The notes under the pieces were generated by a model. That model had not been told where the DNA came from and did no database searches. It saw only the letters and a program-made list of their open reading frames with translations. This document shows, in pieces, positions 1 to 14,200 of a stretch of 64,000 nt of DNA. The stretch's first letter is position 1, and every line of letters begins with the position of its first letter. The stretch is from Bimastos eiseni (Eukaryota > Annelida > Clitellata > Crassiclitellata > Lumbricidae), in assembly GCA_959347315.1 (NCBI GenBank), contig OY365818.1, forward strand, positions 2,823,841-2,887,840, given 5' to 3'. Both the position numbers and the translations under genes were made by a program.

Positions 1-120
1 CTAGATACGTCTTCCTGTCTGCTCTAGAATAGTCTATTATAGTCTAGTATATTCTGGTCTATATATGTTTTCTAGTCTAGTTTATTCTTGTCAAGCCGAT
101 TCCAATCTCGTCTTGCTTGC
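1..120. repeat. Degenerate TCTAGTCTA-type tandem repeat
   Basis: Short blocks such as TCTAGTCTAG, TATAGTCTAG and TCTGGTCTAT recur irregularly. It is an imperfect simple repeat just downstream of the last RFX4 exon seen, inside an intron. Confidence 0.5.
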
Positions 121-170
121 TATTCTAGATAATGATACGATTTCGTCAGTGATACAAAATATCCTGTCAC

Positions 171-268
171 CAACCGGGGTTGAGTTGGCGTAGGTGTACG
201 GATATGGACTCAAGTCAGTCGCGCTGTGATGACCTCTTGATGACCCACCGTATCGGTCGTAACCATCT
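171..268 (-). CDS. RFX4: RFX4 exon (last in window), C-terminal Tyr/Ser-rich segment
   Basis: A polypyrimidine acceptor (CCTTTTACAG) precedes one base completing a Thr codon, then [13 protein letters not shown] and [14 protein letters not shown]. The donor is gtgaca. The 98-bp length takes phase 2 in and leaves phase 1. This matches the low-complexity C-terminal part of RFX4. The next exon lies left of the window. Confidence 0.75.
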
Positions 269-3200
269 CTGTAAAAGGACAAACAACTTGTACTGAACAG
301 GCATGGAGGAGGTTCGAGTCCTAGAGACAACCAGGTCGCCTTGCGCGGGAGACCGACGGAATATGCGATCTGGTATGACGGTCACACGCACACTTGTACG
401 ACAAAGCAACGAATTCAACAGACGGCACAGATGCTGTGAGTCTCTGCAATCAACGAATGAATGTATTCTGTATTGTATTGTTTTTGAATTGTATTGTTTA
501 ATATTGTTTTATTTTGTGTTGTATTGTATTGTCTTGTATTATAATGTAATGTATTGCACCTACGTATTCCTATAGCGCCTCTCCCAGTACCATCTAATCA
601 GAGGCGCTCTCAGTGCGAATAGCCCCGTAGGAAAAGAAGTCAGATTTAACAATATGCGCAGAAACAGAAGCAACAGATTATTATGATAATTAGTCTTAAA
701 TTAACTTCAATAGGATTGTTTACTCACGTGATGGCCTGTGCTGTCATCTGGAGGTTAATCGGTGTATCGGGTACGTACTGTGGTGACATGTGATTCCTCG
801 CCTCGACGTCATTTCGGCCGTCGTATGACGTCATTGATGACCTTGATGGCGAGGTCACGGTCGGACGAATCGCGGGAGTGGCCGGTTGGGAGTGGATCGC
901 TCCACAAGAGTCTAATTAGGAATACAATAAGAGGAATAATTAGACGATAGTGATTACGTCCACACATATCTCGTGTAGTTTTGTCATAGTCATTTCTCCA
1001 CCAAATCTCAACAGCTCAGCGGCTTCGAGGATAGTGTGCATTATTTTTAATGGATGGATCCGGAAGTTTAACGACCGCTTTTGACAATAGAGGCCGTTGC
1101 AGTCGACAGAAATTTGCTTGGCATATTACAGCACTTACAGCTCCATATTTTTTAGATATTATTTTTAACAAAACAAATTTTCCTTTTTATACCTTCCATG
1201 AGCCGTTAATAAAGGTGTTTAAAATGACGTCTGCCAATCATTTCTTGCGCATAATAATTACTATAGGCCTGTATACTAAATTCGCTTCTTGGATGAGTCA
1301 GCCAATTTTCTCCGAATTAACACCTCAATTGATCGATGATTCTGCAGCTATCGTCGATATCGATATTTAAGAAAGTAAAAATTCAACGAATATGACTAAT
1401 ATGTAATGTAATATCGTTTTGGTCGAGAATTGGAAGGTCCTAACAACCTCCTCTGATCCATTGGCGACTGATCGGTGACTTACTACGTTCGGTGCGATAA
1501 GCCTTGAATCCTGTTATTTACAAAGCACAATTATAGTTGTGATGGCCTGCGAAACTGAAGCTGCGTTTGGCGTGCTGTTGCCTGCGTATACAGGGGGTCC
1601 GTAGAAGTAAACCCACTCCATGGCATTAATTACAAGCGAGACGGTCATTGCAGAAATTCTATTCGAAAATCTACCCAAAATTCTACATGAAATTCTACCT
1701 ATAGAATTAATCTACCTGAAATTCTATTTAAAACTAAGCATGCAATTCTACCCATAGAAAAAAATAAATCTACATGAAATTCTACTCATAGAATAAATCT
1801 ACATGAAATTCTGCCCATATAATAAATCCACATGAAATTCTATTTCAAATTCTACATTAAATTCTACCCATGGAAGAAATCTACCTAAAATTCTATTAGA
1901 CATTCTGCATGATATTCTACCCATAGAAAAATCTACTTAAAGTCATCTCTAAAATTCTACATGAAATTCTAAAATTCTATCTATAATAGAATAAATCTAC
2001 ATAAAATTCTGCCTAGAATTGCGTACCTGCAATTCTGCCTGAAATAATGAATTTATTCAAATTAAAGATTCCATAAGTTGATATAAATTCAATCCTTACG
2101 CGTCGACGCAAAGGCCTCTCTTCCGTCCGTTATGACCGACTGCCTCTTCTGGACGTAGTGCGCATGCGTCGGGTCAACAGTTCCGGTTCCGGTGGGGGAG
2201 GAAGTGGCGATCGCTGACGCTGGAAGAAAGGAGGGCTTCGGTAGGATGACGTCATCCTCGTAATCTGCTACAATACAATGCAAGACAATGAAAAGAAGAC
2301 AAGATGATAGACGACAAGACAATTCAAAGCAATACAATCGACGCTCTATTGTTAGTAACGAAAATATACAAATTATCAGGTATAAAGCAGCAAATTAATA
2401 TTGTTTTGTAATTGATCGTTATGTAATATTGTTACGTGATCTATCGCAGTGCAATATTGTTATGTAAAATATTGTTATGTATTACCGTTATGTAATATTG
2501 TCATGTATTACCCGCTATGTAATATTGTCATGTATTACCGTTATGTAATATTGTCATTTATTACCGTTATGTAATATTGTCATGTAATATATCGCTATGT
2601 AACATTTTATGTAATATTTGCTTGCAACATATCATTAAGTACTTTTATGCTTTGTATAATTGTTATACAATACTTTTATGTAATAATGCGCTATGCAGTA
2701 TGTAATACTGATGTAATGATATTGTCATATTAATATAGCCACGTAATATTGCCACGTAATATAGCCACGTAATATTGCCACGTAATATTGCCACGTAATA
2801 TTGCCACGTAATATATCTCCACGTACTATGATTGTCTAATATACTGTCATGTAACATTGTCGGCCAGTATATTTCCATGCAACATTGTAGCGTAATATAT
2901 CGTATCGCATTACGACGTTGACGTACCAAGTGAAATCTAATAGAGAGATAGGTGAATGCGGTTAATGTTAACCTGGTTTTGGTTGACCTGTTATAGACCG
3001 CAGAAGTTCATTGGCTCGTTCCTGGCAATGCAACGACTCAACCATGAACAGGACATAGTCGTCGAACATAAGATGAAGGAGATGGAACGAACCTACAACA
3101 GATTAACTCAATCTAATTAACATCTGTTCTGATAAAATCTAATCAAATTCCAGATAACCTTGTCTGCTATGGTAAAGGCACGGGGAAAAGGAGTCGAAGA

Positions 3201-6200
3201 CAACCAATAACTAGCAGTAAGGCATTTTAAACTCAATTCAGCAGGCCCTTAAATATTAAATACGACAAAATTCAAGAACATATTATCTAAGCTGACCAGA
3301 CTGGAGGTCATAATATAGCTTTCTAACATCGTTAGTAACATTTAGAGTGGCTACTTCCAAAACATATAATTATACATACATATACATAGGCATTAGAACA
3401 TGCGTACATACATATATACATCTATACACGAATATATATATATATACATGCATGTAGCCTATAAGTATACGCCCTCACGTGGATATCCGTTCATACATTT
3501 ATACACACCAAATACTACACATGCATAGTGCAGACATGCATTGCATATGCACACACACATACATACATTGACAATATCAATGAATGTACATAGTTAAACA
3601 GTTATTCATACATTAATACATTCACGCGTATACAGGGTGACACAAAATTTCGTTCACCGTTTTCAAACTTCAATATCTCGGTCAAAATGATTCGGATCTC
3701 TTAAATATCTTGCATGCCTTTGCTGAACTCAAATATGTTAAAACTCTAAAAATTTAAGTTGAACGTGACAGTGAACACCGCGACGCGCGAGGGGCATTTC
3801 CGGCTTGTGCGTGGATATGACGTAACCATTAAGCCTTTTCACGCTGCAACCACAGACCGGATCAAAGCGAAACGTTTGCCAAAATCTTTCATTTGACTTG
3901 TGTATGTACTGACAAAATATCAGAAAAAATTGTGGGAAGCCCTTACTGAGAAAACGCATTTTTAAAAGGGTGAACGAACCTTTGTATCACCCTATACATA
4001 TAATACATACATACATACATACATACATACATACATACATACATACATACATACATACATACATACATACATACATACATACATACACACATACACACAT
4101 ATAGCATAATAAACGTGTTACTGACCGAAGCTGGGAGCGCTCTGTAGCGTCATGTCTCTTATAATCCGTGTTCCGAAGCAGGACCACATAAGCAGGAACT
4201 GACGGGCGATGCGACGAACGGACTCTGGCTTTGTGGTCGCAGGCTAAACAACCAGAACAAGTGACATGCTATGCAGTCAGTCGACCATTAGTAACAGACA
4301 ATTATCAAAGCAATCCCAAGCTATATGATGAACGCACACTGACGGTGCTAAGATGAGGGAGAAAGTGAGGGCCGTCCACCTGATACGCCGAGGTCAAGAA
4401 AATAAAGTCGTCTATGTTTCGTGCCCATGGCTAGCCTTGTCCCATGGATAACTGCTAGATCAGCGGTTCCCAACCTTTTTTTTTGTTGTACCCCCAAACT
4501 AAAATTTTATTTGGGTGGGTACCCCATCAGAAAAAAACTTTTAAAAACGTTTTTTAGTTATTTGACAACTTTTAGTTAATTGGTTCTATCCTCCTATATA
4601 TTAAAGAAATCCTATATTCATAAGTTGATATCATATGAATTTTGCTAAATATATTATAATTATATTGAAATTATTATTGTTGCACACAAATAAAATCAGT
4701 TTAATTGAAAATTTTGTTATTTTATTTTTAATATTTTCGAATAGCATGCAAATAGCCGCTAACTAATCAGTCAAATGGAAGTTTAATCATTTTAATGCGA
4801 GCACTGGGCTTGCTTGGATTTGCACAAGTCTGCAATATCAGGCTTTATTAATGTTAATTTTAGACGTAAGTCTGGCTCAAGTTCAAGTTTCGATCTGTAT
4901 TTGTTTTTAATTGCAAGCATTGCAGAAAATCCAGTTTCACAGAGATATGACGTACTGAAAGGGATCAAACATTTCAAAGCTCTGTCGGAAATCAATCCAT
5001 ATTCTGCTCTTCTTTTAAGCCAAAAATCCCTCAAAAAGTCCTTGTTGAATTCGCTTTTTAATCCACCATCACATGAAAGTTCAATGAATTGATCTCTTTC
5101 CTGGACAGAAAAATCAGCTGGCAATGCAACTTCGGAAAAAGGATTTCGTATCCAACTCTTGTCATCAAACTGTTCAGGAAAGTAGGTCTGAAAATTTGAA
5201 ATTAATTGAGAACAATGTTTCTTAATATCTTCAACCATGTCAGGATGCAGTCGAAGTTCGTTCTCTGTCAAGAAAGTTTGCAGTGATTGAAATGCAGTTA
5301 CTTTAAGTTGTTCAACATCTGACAACATGAACTGAAGCTTCTTAATTGTTGCATTTATTTTGTCAGCCACAACGAATGGAGTTATATTTCGTCCTTGCAT
5401 GCTAGAATTTAACTCGTTCAGTTTACCAAAAATGTCTGCTAAATACGCCAACCTCATTAACCATAACTCATTGAGAAATAAATCAGCTGTTTGAAATTCA
5501 CTGTCTGTGAGAAATATTTGAACTTCTGAGCGAAGTTCAAAAAGTCGAGATAACACTTTTCCACGTGACAACCATCTTACTTCTGTGTGCAAAAGAAGCT
5601 TTTTATGGTCACTCCCCATTTCATTGCACATTATTGAAAACAATCGAGAGTTGAGAGCCCGAGCTTTTATAAAATTAACAACTTTTACAGATTGGTCCAA
5701 AACAGTTTTTAAACTGGTGGGCATGGCTTTGGTAGCAAGAGCTTCACGGTGGATACTGCAATGTGTGAACTTTGCTTGTGGTGCAACTTGTTTAATTTGT
5801 GTTACAACTCCCCCGTGTTTGCCAGTCATCGCATCTGCACCGTCGGCACAAACACCAACACAATTTTGCCAATTTATTTCATTCGAAGTCATGAAATCAT
5901 CAACTTTCTTAAATATTTCTGTCGCTGTTGTCCGCCCAGATAAAGGCTCACAAAACAAAAATTCTTCTTCAACTGACTGTTCAAATTCATACCTGACATA
6001 CATCATAAGCTGTGCAAAATTTGTAACGTCGGTGCTTTCATCCAGCTGAATTGCAAAATATTTGCTTTGCTTGATTCTTTTAATAAGAATTGTTTTTACT
6101 TGTGATGCTAAATCATGAATTCTTCGAGAAACCGTATTGTCTGACAAGGGAACGACATCAAGTTTTTTGGCAGCAGCTTGTCCTAGAATGGATGACACAA

Positions 6201-9200
6201 TATCTTTAGCTGCAGGCAATATAAGACTCTCCCCAATAGGGGGTGGTTTCCCAGTTTTAGCAATTCTCAGGCTTACCAAATAAGACGCCGTTAAAGCTTG
6301 TGAGTTAGCCGTTGTGAATGATTTTAATTTGCTCTTACCGTGTTTCAATTCAACTTCTTTCCTTTTAAAAAATTCGAGTGGTTTATCTTTGAGAAGAGCA
6401 TGTTTTGTATTGAAGTGTCGTTGAAGTAATGAAGGCTTCATCGAATGATTTGATAATTTTTCATTACATATGACACACTGGGGTTTCGGTTCTTTTTCTT
6501 CACCACACCATGAGAATCCAAAAGACAAATAATTCTCATCATATCGCCTAACCTTCCTAAGTTTTTGATTTTCCTCATCGGAGTCTGAATCTGCACGGAC
6601 GTTTGCAGTGACTGTCTCTGTTGTTTCGCAGCTTACTGTAGCGATGTCAGAGGATAACTTTCTTTTTAATGGTTGTTGTTTGAGCCATCTATCCATGGTA
6701 TTTAATTAATTTATTTTACAATATTTTTTTCTATAATTTGACAGTTTAAAACTTTAAATCTAAAATTCTATATTGTTTCTTATTTAATTTTTAATTATTT
6801 ATTTTATTTAAATCCATGACGAAGCTGTGACGTTATTTTGTGAAAAACCTAGAATAGCTAAACAAGAATTAAAATGTTAGCGAGAAAGTATTTATTTTAT
6901 TTATATGTATCATGAAACTGTGACGTAATTTTATGAAAAACATAGAATAGCTAAACATGGATTAAAATAATAGCAAGAAAGTATTTGTTTTATCTGTTTT
7001 TGCAAAAATATTTTTTTATAATATTTTTTCTTGCGTACCCCTTGGCAACAGCTGGCGTACCCCTAGGGGTACGCGTACCACCGGTTGAAAACCACTGTGC
7101 TAGATCACTTCCAACTTTACTAGCGGAATTTATTATATAAAATAGGTATAAAAAGATTTAAAGGTGTGTAAGAAAGAGTCGAAACCGAATACAGAATTAC
7201 AATTCTGCGATATATTCAGAATGAAGTGTGTTATTTTGTAGATGATAAGTAAGTTTTATTATGATGCAATGTTAAATCGTGAAGAATTGTGAATGTATTT
7301 GGTGGGTTAAAGCGTGTTCTAACAATATTTTATACTGCTAACTCCGCTACAAAATTCGAACCCTGCCAGCGCCAGCTCCAAGCATAAAGAAAGTAACAGA
7401 AGGATGAAAGGGTATCGTTAAACGGCAAAAGCCACGACCGCTCTAAAATGCACTGCCGGATGCACTTGACGCGGTAGCCAAGTTGTTTATCAATGTATTA
7501 TATGGCCAAACAATGCAGCAAAATACCACACAAAAATGTATCCAGTTGCTGCATGCCAGCTGGTGTTTCTAAAATGATGCCTTTAACTCATCAGATCTAA
7601 TGGACCGAGTGCTTAAAACGTTCTCTCTCTAGACACCTCTAAAATGGTTGTTTGCCTACCTTTTTATACTATGACCCACAATAGGAGACTATGCCCCAAA
7701 AAGATCTTTAGCTATTAAGTCCGCAACTGATTGTGTGTACTCTCGCGGTGCAAGTCGTATTCGGTCACTAATTCCCTTCAAAAAGAGGTCAACACGTTGA
7801 CTGGTTTAAGGAAGTGTTTGCTGAATTTGACGAATATTGTTCAACTGAACGAAGTATCCAGAGGTAGTTTGTAGCTACCTCATTGCATTTTTGATATTTC
7901 TGTTTATGTTCTCCAAATTCAAACGTCTCACAATGTAATCCGAAAACTCACAAAAATAAAAGAATAGGTGTGTACATTATGAACTTTGCTCTGGAAAACA
8001 TTTTGCACTAAATCAAGAGTTATCATTCAGAGTGAAGTTTACTAAACTTGATTCAACAGTTACCCATGGACTAATGTGCTAGAAAATGTTTTGTCTTTGC
8101 AGGAAGTATCTATTGTCATTTTGCGGTTATGATGAGAAGTTATCTCAAGACAAGATGATATAGATTGGACATCGTTTTGGCTTTTAAAATAATTCTTTCT
8201 ATATTTCAATTACTTTGCATTGACTGTGTTAATTAGATGCTTAAACAAACATGTGATAATTAATACTAATCACATTTGAGTCATTTTCTGCATACATATA
8301 TATATATGCATATATGACAAATGTTAATGGCAAGTTAGTGATAACTTAAAATTTATGAAACGCGGTGTAGTTCATTGTATCATGTGATAAATAAATACAA
8401 TATATATATACATTATTTGAAAATATTTCTGTAATAATGTTTAACAAAATAAGAGCATCATGGAAAAATTTCATGCTGAACATTCTTCAAAAGTTTGATG
8501 ATTTAATGTACATAGAGACTGGTCATACATAATTTGTTTTATTTTGAACATTTCTTGATGCAAAATAATATTAATGCGAATATTGTTACGTTTTGCACGA
8601 GATATTACACGACATGTATTAATAATCTTGTTAACTTGTTAATATGTTACTATTTATGTTGTAAAACAATGAACACTAAAAATAGTTTAAAGTTCAGACA
8701 GTTATGAATTATGTCTTTTGTACGCTATGAATTTATTTTCAGTGTACTGTATATGCTTCAAATTGTCTTCAACGGCCATTGATGTCATATGACGATGTTG
8801 AACTTTGCCATAATAAATTTCTCTAACTTGAATCTCCCATTTGCGTATAAAGTTATAAGGTGATTGAAATCCGATTACCTATATTATTGAAGATAAACAA
8901 CAATTAGCTGTTTTTTTATTAATATCCTACCTGAACGACACACCTTTCAACCATAGCATCGAGCCACCTGGTGTAGGATTCGAGAGGCGCTTGCACTTGC
9001 AGCAGGTCTTCAAATTCTCTGCATACTGGAAACGGAAAGAGATTGACTGTTAGACCTACCTGGTGACTTCAGTGATCAAACATGTCAGACTAAATTTAAT
9101 CACGGGGTTCAAACTTCCATCGAGTAACAGTATTCGACTATATAGGGCAGCATGTGAGTATTGAGTAGGGATGTGTAAGAACAGTATCGATGAGTATGGG

Positions 9201-10965
9201 TGAGAATGGATGAGTATGAATGAATATGGATGAGTATCGATGAGTATGGGTGAGAATGGATGAGTATGAATGAGTATGGATGAGTATCGATGAGCATGGA
9301 CAAGCATGGATGAGCATGGATGAACATAGATGAGTATGGATGAGTATGGATGAGTATGAATGAGTATCGATGAGTATCGATGAGCATTGATGAATATGGA
9401 TGAGCATGGATGAGCATGGATGAGTATTGAGTATGGATGAGTATGTAAGAATGTTTTTAGTATAAGTGAGCATGAACGAGCAAGGGCGAGCGAGCATAGC
9501 TGAGTATTCTACGTGTTGCGATCATGTCGTGGTCCTTATCGCTGAACTTGTCCATCGTGTATAGCGTCTGTTTGCAGATGCTGGCTAGGTCGACGTGGTT
9601 CCAATCTCTGACCATCTGGTTCGTAATCTCAGCGTTGTGGATGACGGTCCTCGATGCCTGGCACAGGTGGTTCAACGACGTCTGGCGCTTCAGCAGCTGT
9701 CCAAAGCGTCTGGCCACTGAGCGACAATATCAACACGTCATATAATAATAATTATTATAGGTGCTTCTTTAGACACCTTAAACACGAAGTCAATCGGTTA
9801 TATAAAGAAGTAGGGCACAGAATGATAGCGCTCGCGTGGCTACTAGGCAGCGCTATGCATTCTCTGTCGCTTCGATATGGAGTNNNNNNNNNNNNNNNNN
9901 NNNNNNNNNNNNNNNNNNNNNNNNNNNNNNNNNNNNNNNNNNNNNNNNNNNNNNNNNNNNNNNNNNNNNNNNNNNNNNNNNNNNNNNNNNNNNNNNNNNN
10001 NNNNNNNNNNNNNNNNNNNNNNNNNNNNNNNNNNNNNNNNNNNNNNNNNNNNNNNNNNNNNNNNNNNNNNNNNNNNNNNNNNNGCATATAAAATAATAAT
10101 TATATTACGTTAGCCGATACTATTTTTGGTAATATACGGCTTAATAATTATTGGCCGTGGATCCATACTTAATTCGCCGCTGTAAGATATTCCTTTGGCA
10201 TATCAGCTTAGGTTTAATTCATTACTTAATTTGATATTTTTAGTTGAACTATAGGTAGTTGTTGTTTAGCGATGACGTGTGCTTGCGAAGATCATTTGCG
10301 TAGCCATCTATCTTTATCCATGCTTTCAACTGGCACTGCTATACGCCCTATAGTGCAAGCAGTGGTGGTATTAGTCGCAGTTTGACGACACTGTGTGATA
10401 ACACAGATCATTATTTCCAATTTATAAGACTTTACCATAGCAGGATTTTCCAAAATGCTTTATTTATGCGCCGCTGAAGACATTTTTAAAGGTGTCTAAG
10501 GAAAACGCTAATTACAATCGCAAACGTATCCGCATTTGGCTACCTTGCAAAAGATTCGACATTATTGGCTTTAACACGTTAGTTCAATAGGAGCGGGAGA
10601 CGAACAGACAGACGGACAGACAGACACAGACCTGAGGCACAAACACAGATGTAGACAGACAGATAGACAGACAGCCTGAGAAGCAAAGTGGCAGATCCAA
10701 GAGGAGAGACAGTCTTACTGTCGATCTTCATCTGTCGCAGTGCATCTGGGAGATCCTCTAGCGCCATCTTCAGCCAATCATCCAACTGTCGAGCGAACTT
10801 ACGAATCACCTGCGTCAGACTAGAATAGAAGCATCAGGATATGATAGGAGACAACAGACAGGTAGATGGCTACAGGTAGATAACTACAAGATGAAATTTA
10901 CCGTAAAAATTATGCTTATGGTATCCAATTCCCCCACCTCTTCTCTCTCTTTCTCTTTTTCTTTT

Positions 10966-11013
<48 letters not shown>

Positions 11014-11249
11014 ACACCCAAATACTCTCTCTCTCTCTTTCTCCCTCTCTCACTCTCTCCATCTCTCCCTCCCCCTCTCTCTCCATGTCTCTGTCTATCT
11101 ATCTGTCTGTCTATCTGTCTCTGTCTCTATTCACTTTATCAGCCAGTCCCTGATATTCACACAACAACTATCAACGCCCCTCCGACTTAGCGCAGAGCGC
11201 TCGTTGACGATCCTCTCAGCCTTAGAGCACAGTAGCGCTTTACAAATGC

Positions 11250-11285
<36 letters not shown>

Positions 11286-14200
11286 GTGTTTTGCTCTCAC
11301 CTGTCAGGCAGCGGTTGTAGAACAGATGGCATGAGAACAGACGAGATCGTCTTATATAGGATGGAATCACAGACGCCAACGAGATCAACTACGATGGAGG
11401 AACCGAGGATAGGAACGATGTGCTGAGGCATTCCCTGCCAGAAATGGAGCAGGAAGCCCTGCACCTGCATGGAGGAGCAAGAGGAAACACGAACAATATC
11501 ATCAAATAGCCAAAATTGTCATAGAATAGCATAGACATGAATAGTCTCGAATATCACAGAATAGCATCTGGGATCATAGATATCGTAGAATGCCAAAGAA
11601 TATGTCATAGGATATCACAGAATCTTATTAATGACTATCATAAGATATAGAATGGAAGGGCATAGACTATGCTGGAATAGCGCAGAATGGCTATACGTGT
11701 TTTAAGCACATTAGACGTCGTTAAATAAACCCAAAAAATATACAGGAGAGCCGTTAGCCAAGTTTATAGCTAATAGCATTAGTTGATTTACTGGCTAACT
11801 TTGCCTCTACGCGTTCTCCCGTAGAGTCAGTCCCAAACGTGAATAAATGAGGAGGGTCCCACGTCAACCATCCATGTTATCAAACAGCTACAACAACTCG
11901 TGATTTGAATTGCGGGCAGAAACTAAATTACGCAATAACTCACCAATTGATTATATATAATTATAAAAATGATAACAATAAAAATAATAATTATTATTAT
12001 AAAGTAATATAATATAAATTATATAATATGAGAGGCAATATGTGTATCACGGACTTTTTTCAGTTGTACGGCTTTACGACGCTAAACAAGGAATATTACT
12101 GATATTGCACAGATGTATTTGGACACCTTTAATTAGTTTTTTCGGACGCTATAATTTTCTCGATGCATCGTATACGTGTAAAATTTTTGTACGTAAGTAT
12201 GCATAAGATTCATGACCTTATTTCTAGCTCATCCAATCACGCTTCCTTAAAATGTAGCCAATCAAAAAAGAGAGATCGGCTATCAGTGTGAACACACAGA
12301 TGTGCATAGGCCACAAACACGGTTGTTACAAGTTGCACAAGTGTTAAATGCTGCTTCCGAATATAAACTCACATGGTATTGCGATCTGATCTGTCGAATA
12401 CTGAATGATTTTTTTAATGGGTCGATTTGCATGTTCAGATGGTCAACTGACTGGGAGATGCTTTTAATTAATTATTACTCCCGACAAGAAAACAACATAG
12501 AAATCAACTAAAATTCCAATTTGAGAACGGACAGGACACACGCAATGCCGATGTGAAAAACTCCGAGTTGGTAGCGTTTAGTGACATTTTTTAAATAAGT
12601 TTACAATCTTTAAACAGGTAAAAGCCGGTGTTCCCTGTCTACAGTCTGAAGGTTCGATAGTCCGAAATCAAGGCCGCGTGTTCCACCACTGCATGAATAT
12701 TCTCTCTTTTGCGATTGGTTGAGCTAAAAATAGGTCGTGAATCTGGTGCATATATTTTGCTGCAAGTTTCGAACGACATAATCAGATCCTCGCTGCATCG
12801 TATACGACGTTATACGTATAAAAATTCCACCACGGCTTGCAGTTCAGCAGGGCCAGTCCCACGCCTGAACAAAGGAGGGGGACGACGCTAATGAGCTCTG
12901 TTGCCGCAGCGTCGTTAAACCGCAAATGACCATACATATAAATTTACAGGCTTTTCGAACGTTCGATGTCATTTATAAGACGACGCTTAACTTTAGAGAG
13001 AAATGATAAAATTCTCCTCACAGCACCTATGTTGTCTTCGGGCTGTGCCAGTCCAAATACTTGAGAAATAGGAGGGCGGCGCTAATCACCATCGCTATCA
13101 CATAGAACCGTTAGACAGAAACCATCGTAACTACTTTTGGCACGACTCCACACCGGGCTAAACAGAGCTAAACAGAGAAAAGAAAGTCTTTAGGCGCTTC
13201 TGAAAGGCAGCAGGGGAGAAAGAGAGCAGCTCCTTCCGAAGAGGAAGGGGGGCCGCTCCAGCTGGTTGTCACCCCCGTAGGCGAAGTTCCTGGATTGGGC
13301 CGTGGCTGCGCGCATGCGGAGAACCACCAGAAGTCCGCGGAAAGAGAATCGAAGGGAAACCCGGCGCGGAATAGAGGAGACCCGAGCGCAGAGAGTCAGA
13401 AGGTAGGCCGAAGGCAGACCCAATGAGACAGTTACGCTTCAACGCAAGGGTCTTGATACAAATGCGTTGAGGTGCTGGGAGGCAGTGAAGGAATTAATGA
13501 ATGAAGGAAGAAATGTGACCAAATTTAGGAATCAGTCGGGCAGCCGCATTGAGGATGGACTGGAGCGTAGAGATGTGAGAGGAGAGTCCAATGAAGGCGA
13601 TGTTGCCAAAGACGACCCTAGAACAGATCGGAGCGTGCACAAGCGTGGACACAAAATGCAATGAGATCGACTGTCTAATAGAGCGGATCTGGCGCAGGTG
13701 ATAGAAGCAGGAGCGCGATACAACATTCACGTGGCCTGAGAGGGACAGTTTATAGGGTCAAGAAGGAGGCCCAGACCTCGAACATATAGGGACAAGGAGA
13801 TGCTAGGAAAATCCTCCCAAGTCGATCCTATTTAGCTGGATATAGCGGGGGGTTTAAGTTGCTCCAGGGGGAGGATAGACGCCCCTGGTAATGTTTAGCA
13901 AGCAACCTGCTCACCAATGCTTCGCATCAACAGTTGAATAGACAGACAGGCAGAGACCTAGACATGTCAGAGAATGGAATAATAAAACACCCATAAAATA
14001 AATTTGACAAAGCTATAAATACTGCTCGCTAATTCCTCTCAATTTCTGAGAGTGCCAGTCCCAATCCTGTATGAAGGAGGTGAGCGACGCTCAGGATCTT
14101 TCTTATGACAGTGTCGTTACACTGCAAATATCGTATGCTACTAGTACTACTAAAAATAAAAAATCAATCCAACATGCCACAGTTAAGTTCTCTCTCTCTC

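Noticed and set aside
3998..4100. CRISPR-like regular repeats
   Set aside because: This and the other arrays are contiguous micro- or minisatellites without spacers, in animal nuclear DNA.
4814..6049. Plus-strand frames of 60-154 codons opposite the hAT transposase
   Set aside because: Antisense shadows of the intact transposase frame, with no domain of their own.
9654..10113. Frames crossing 9884-10083 and 31301-31500
   Set aside because: They run through assembly gaps of N and have no real sequence there.
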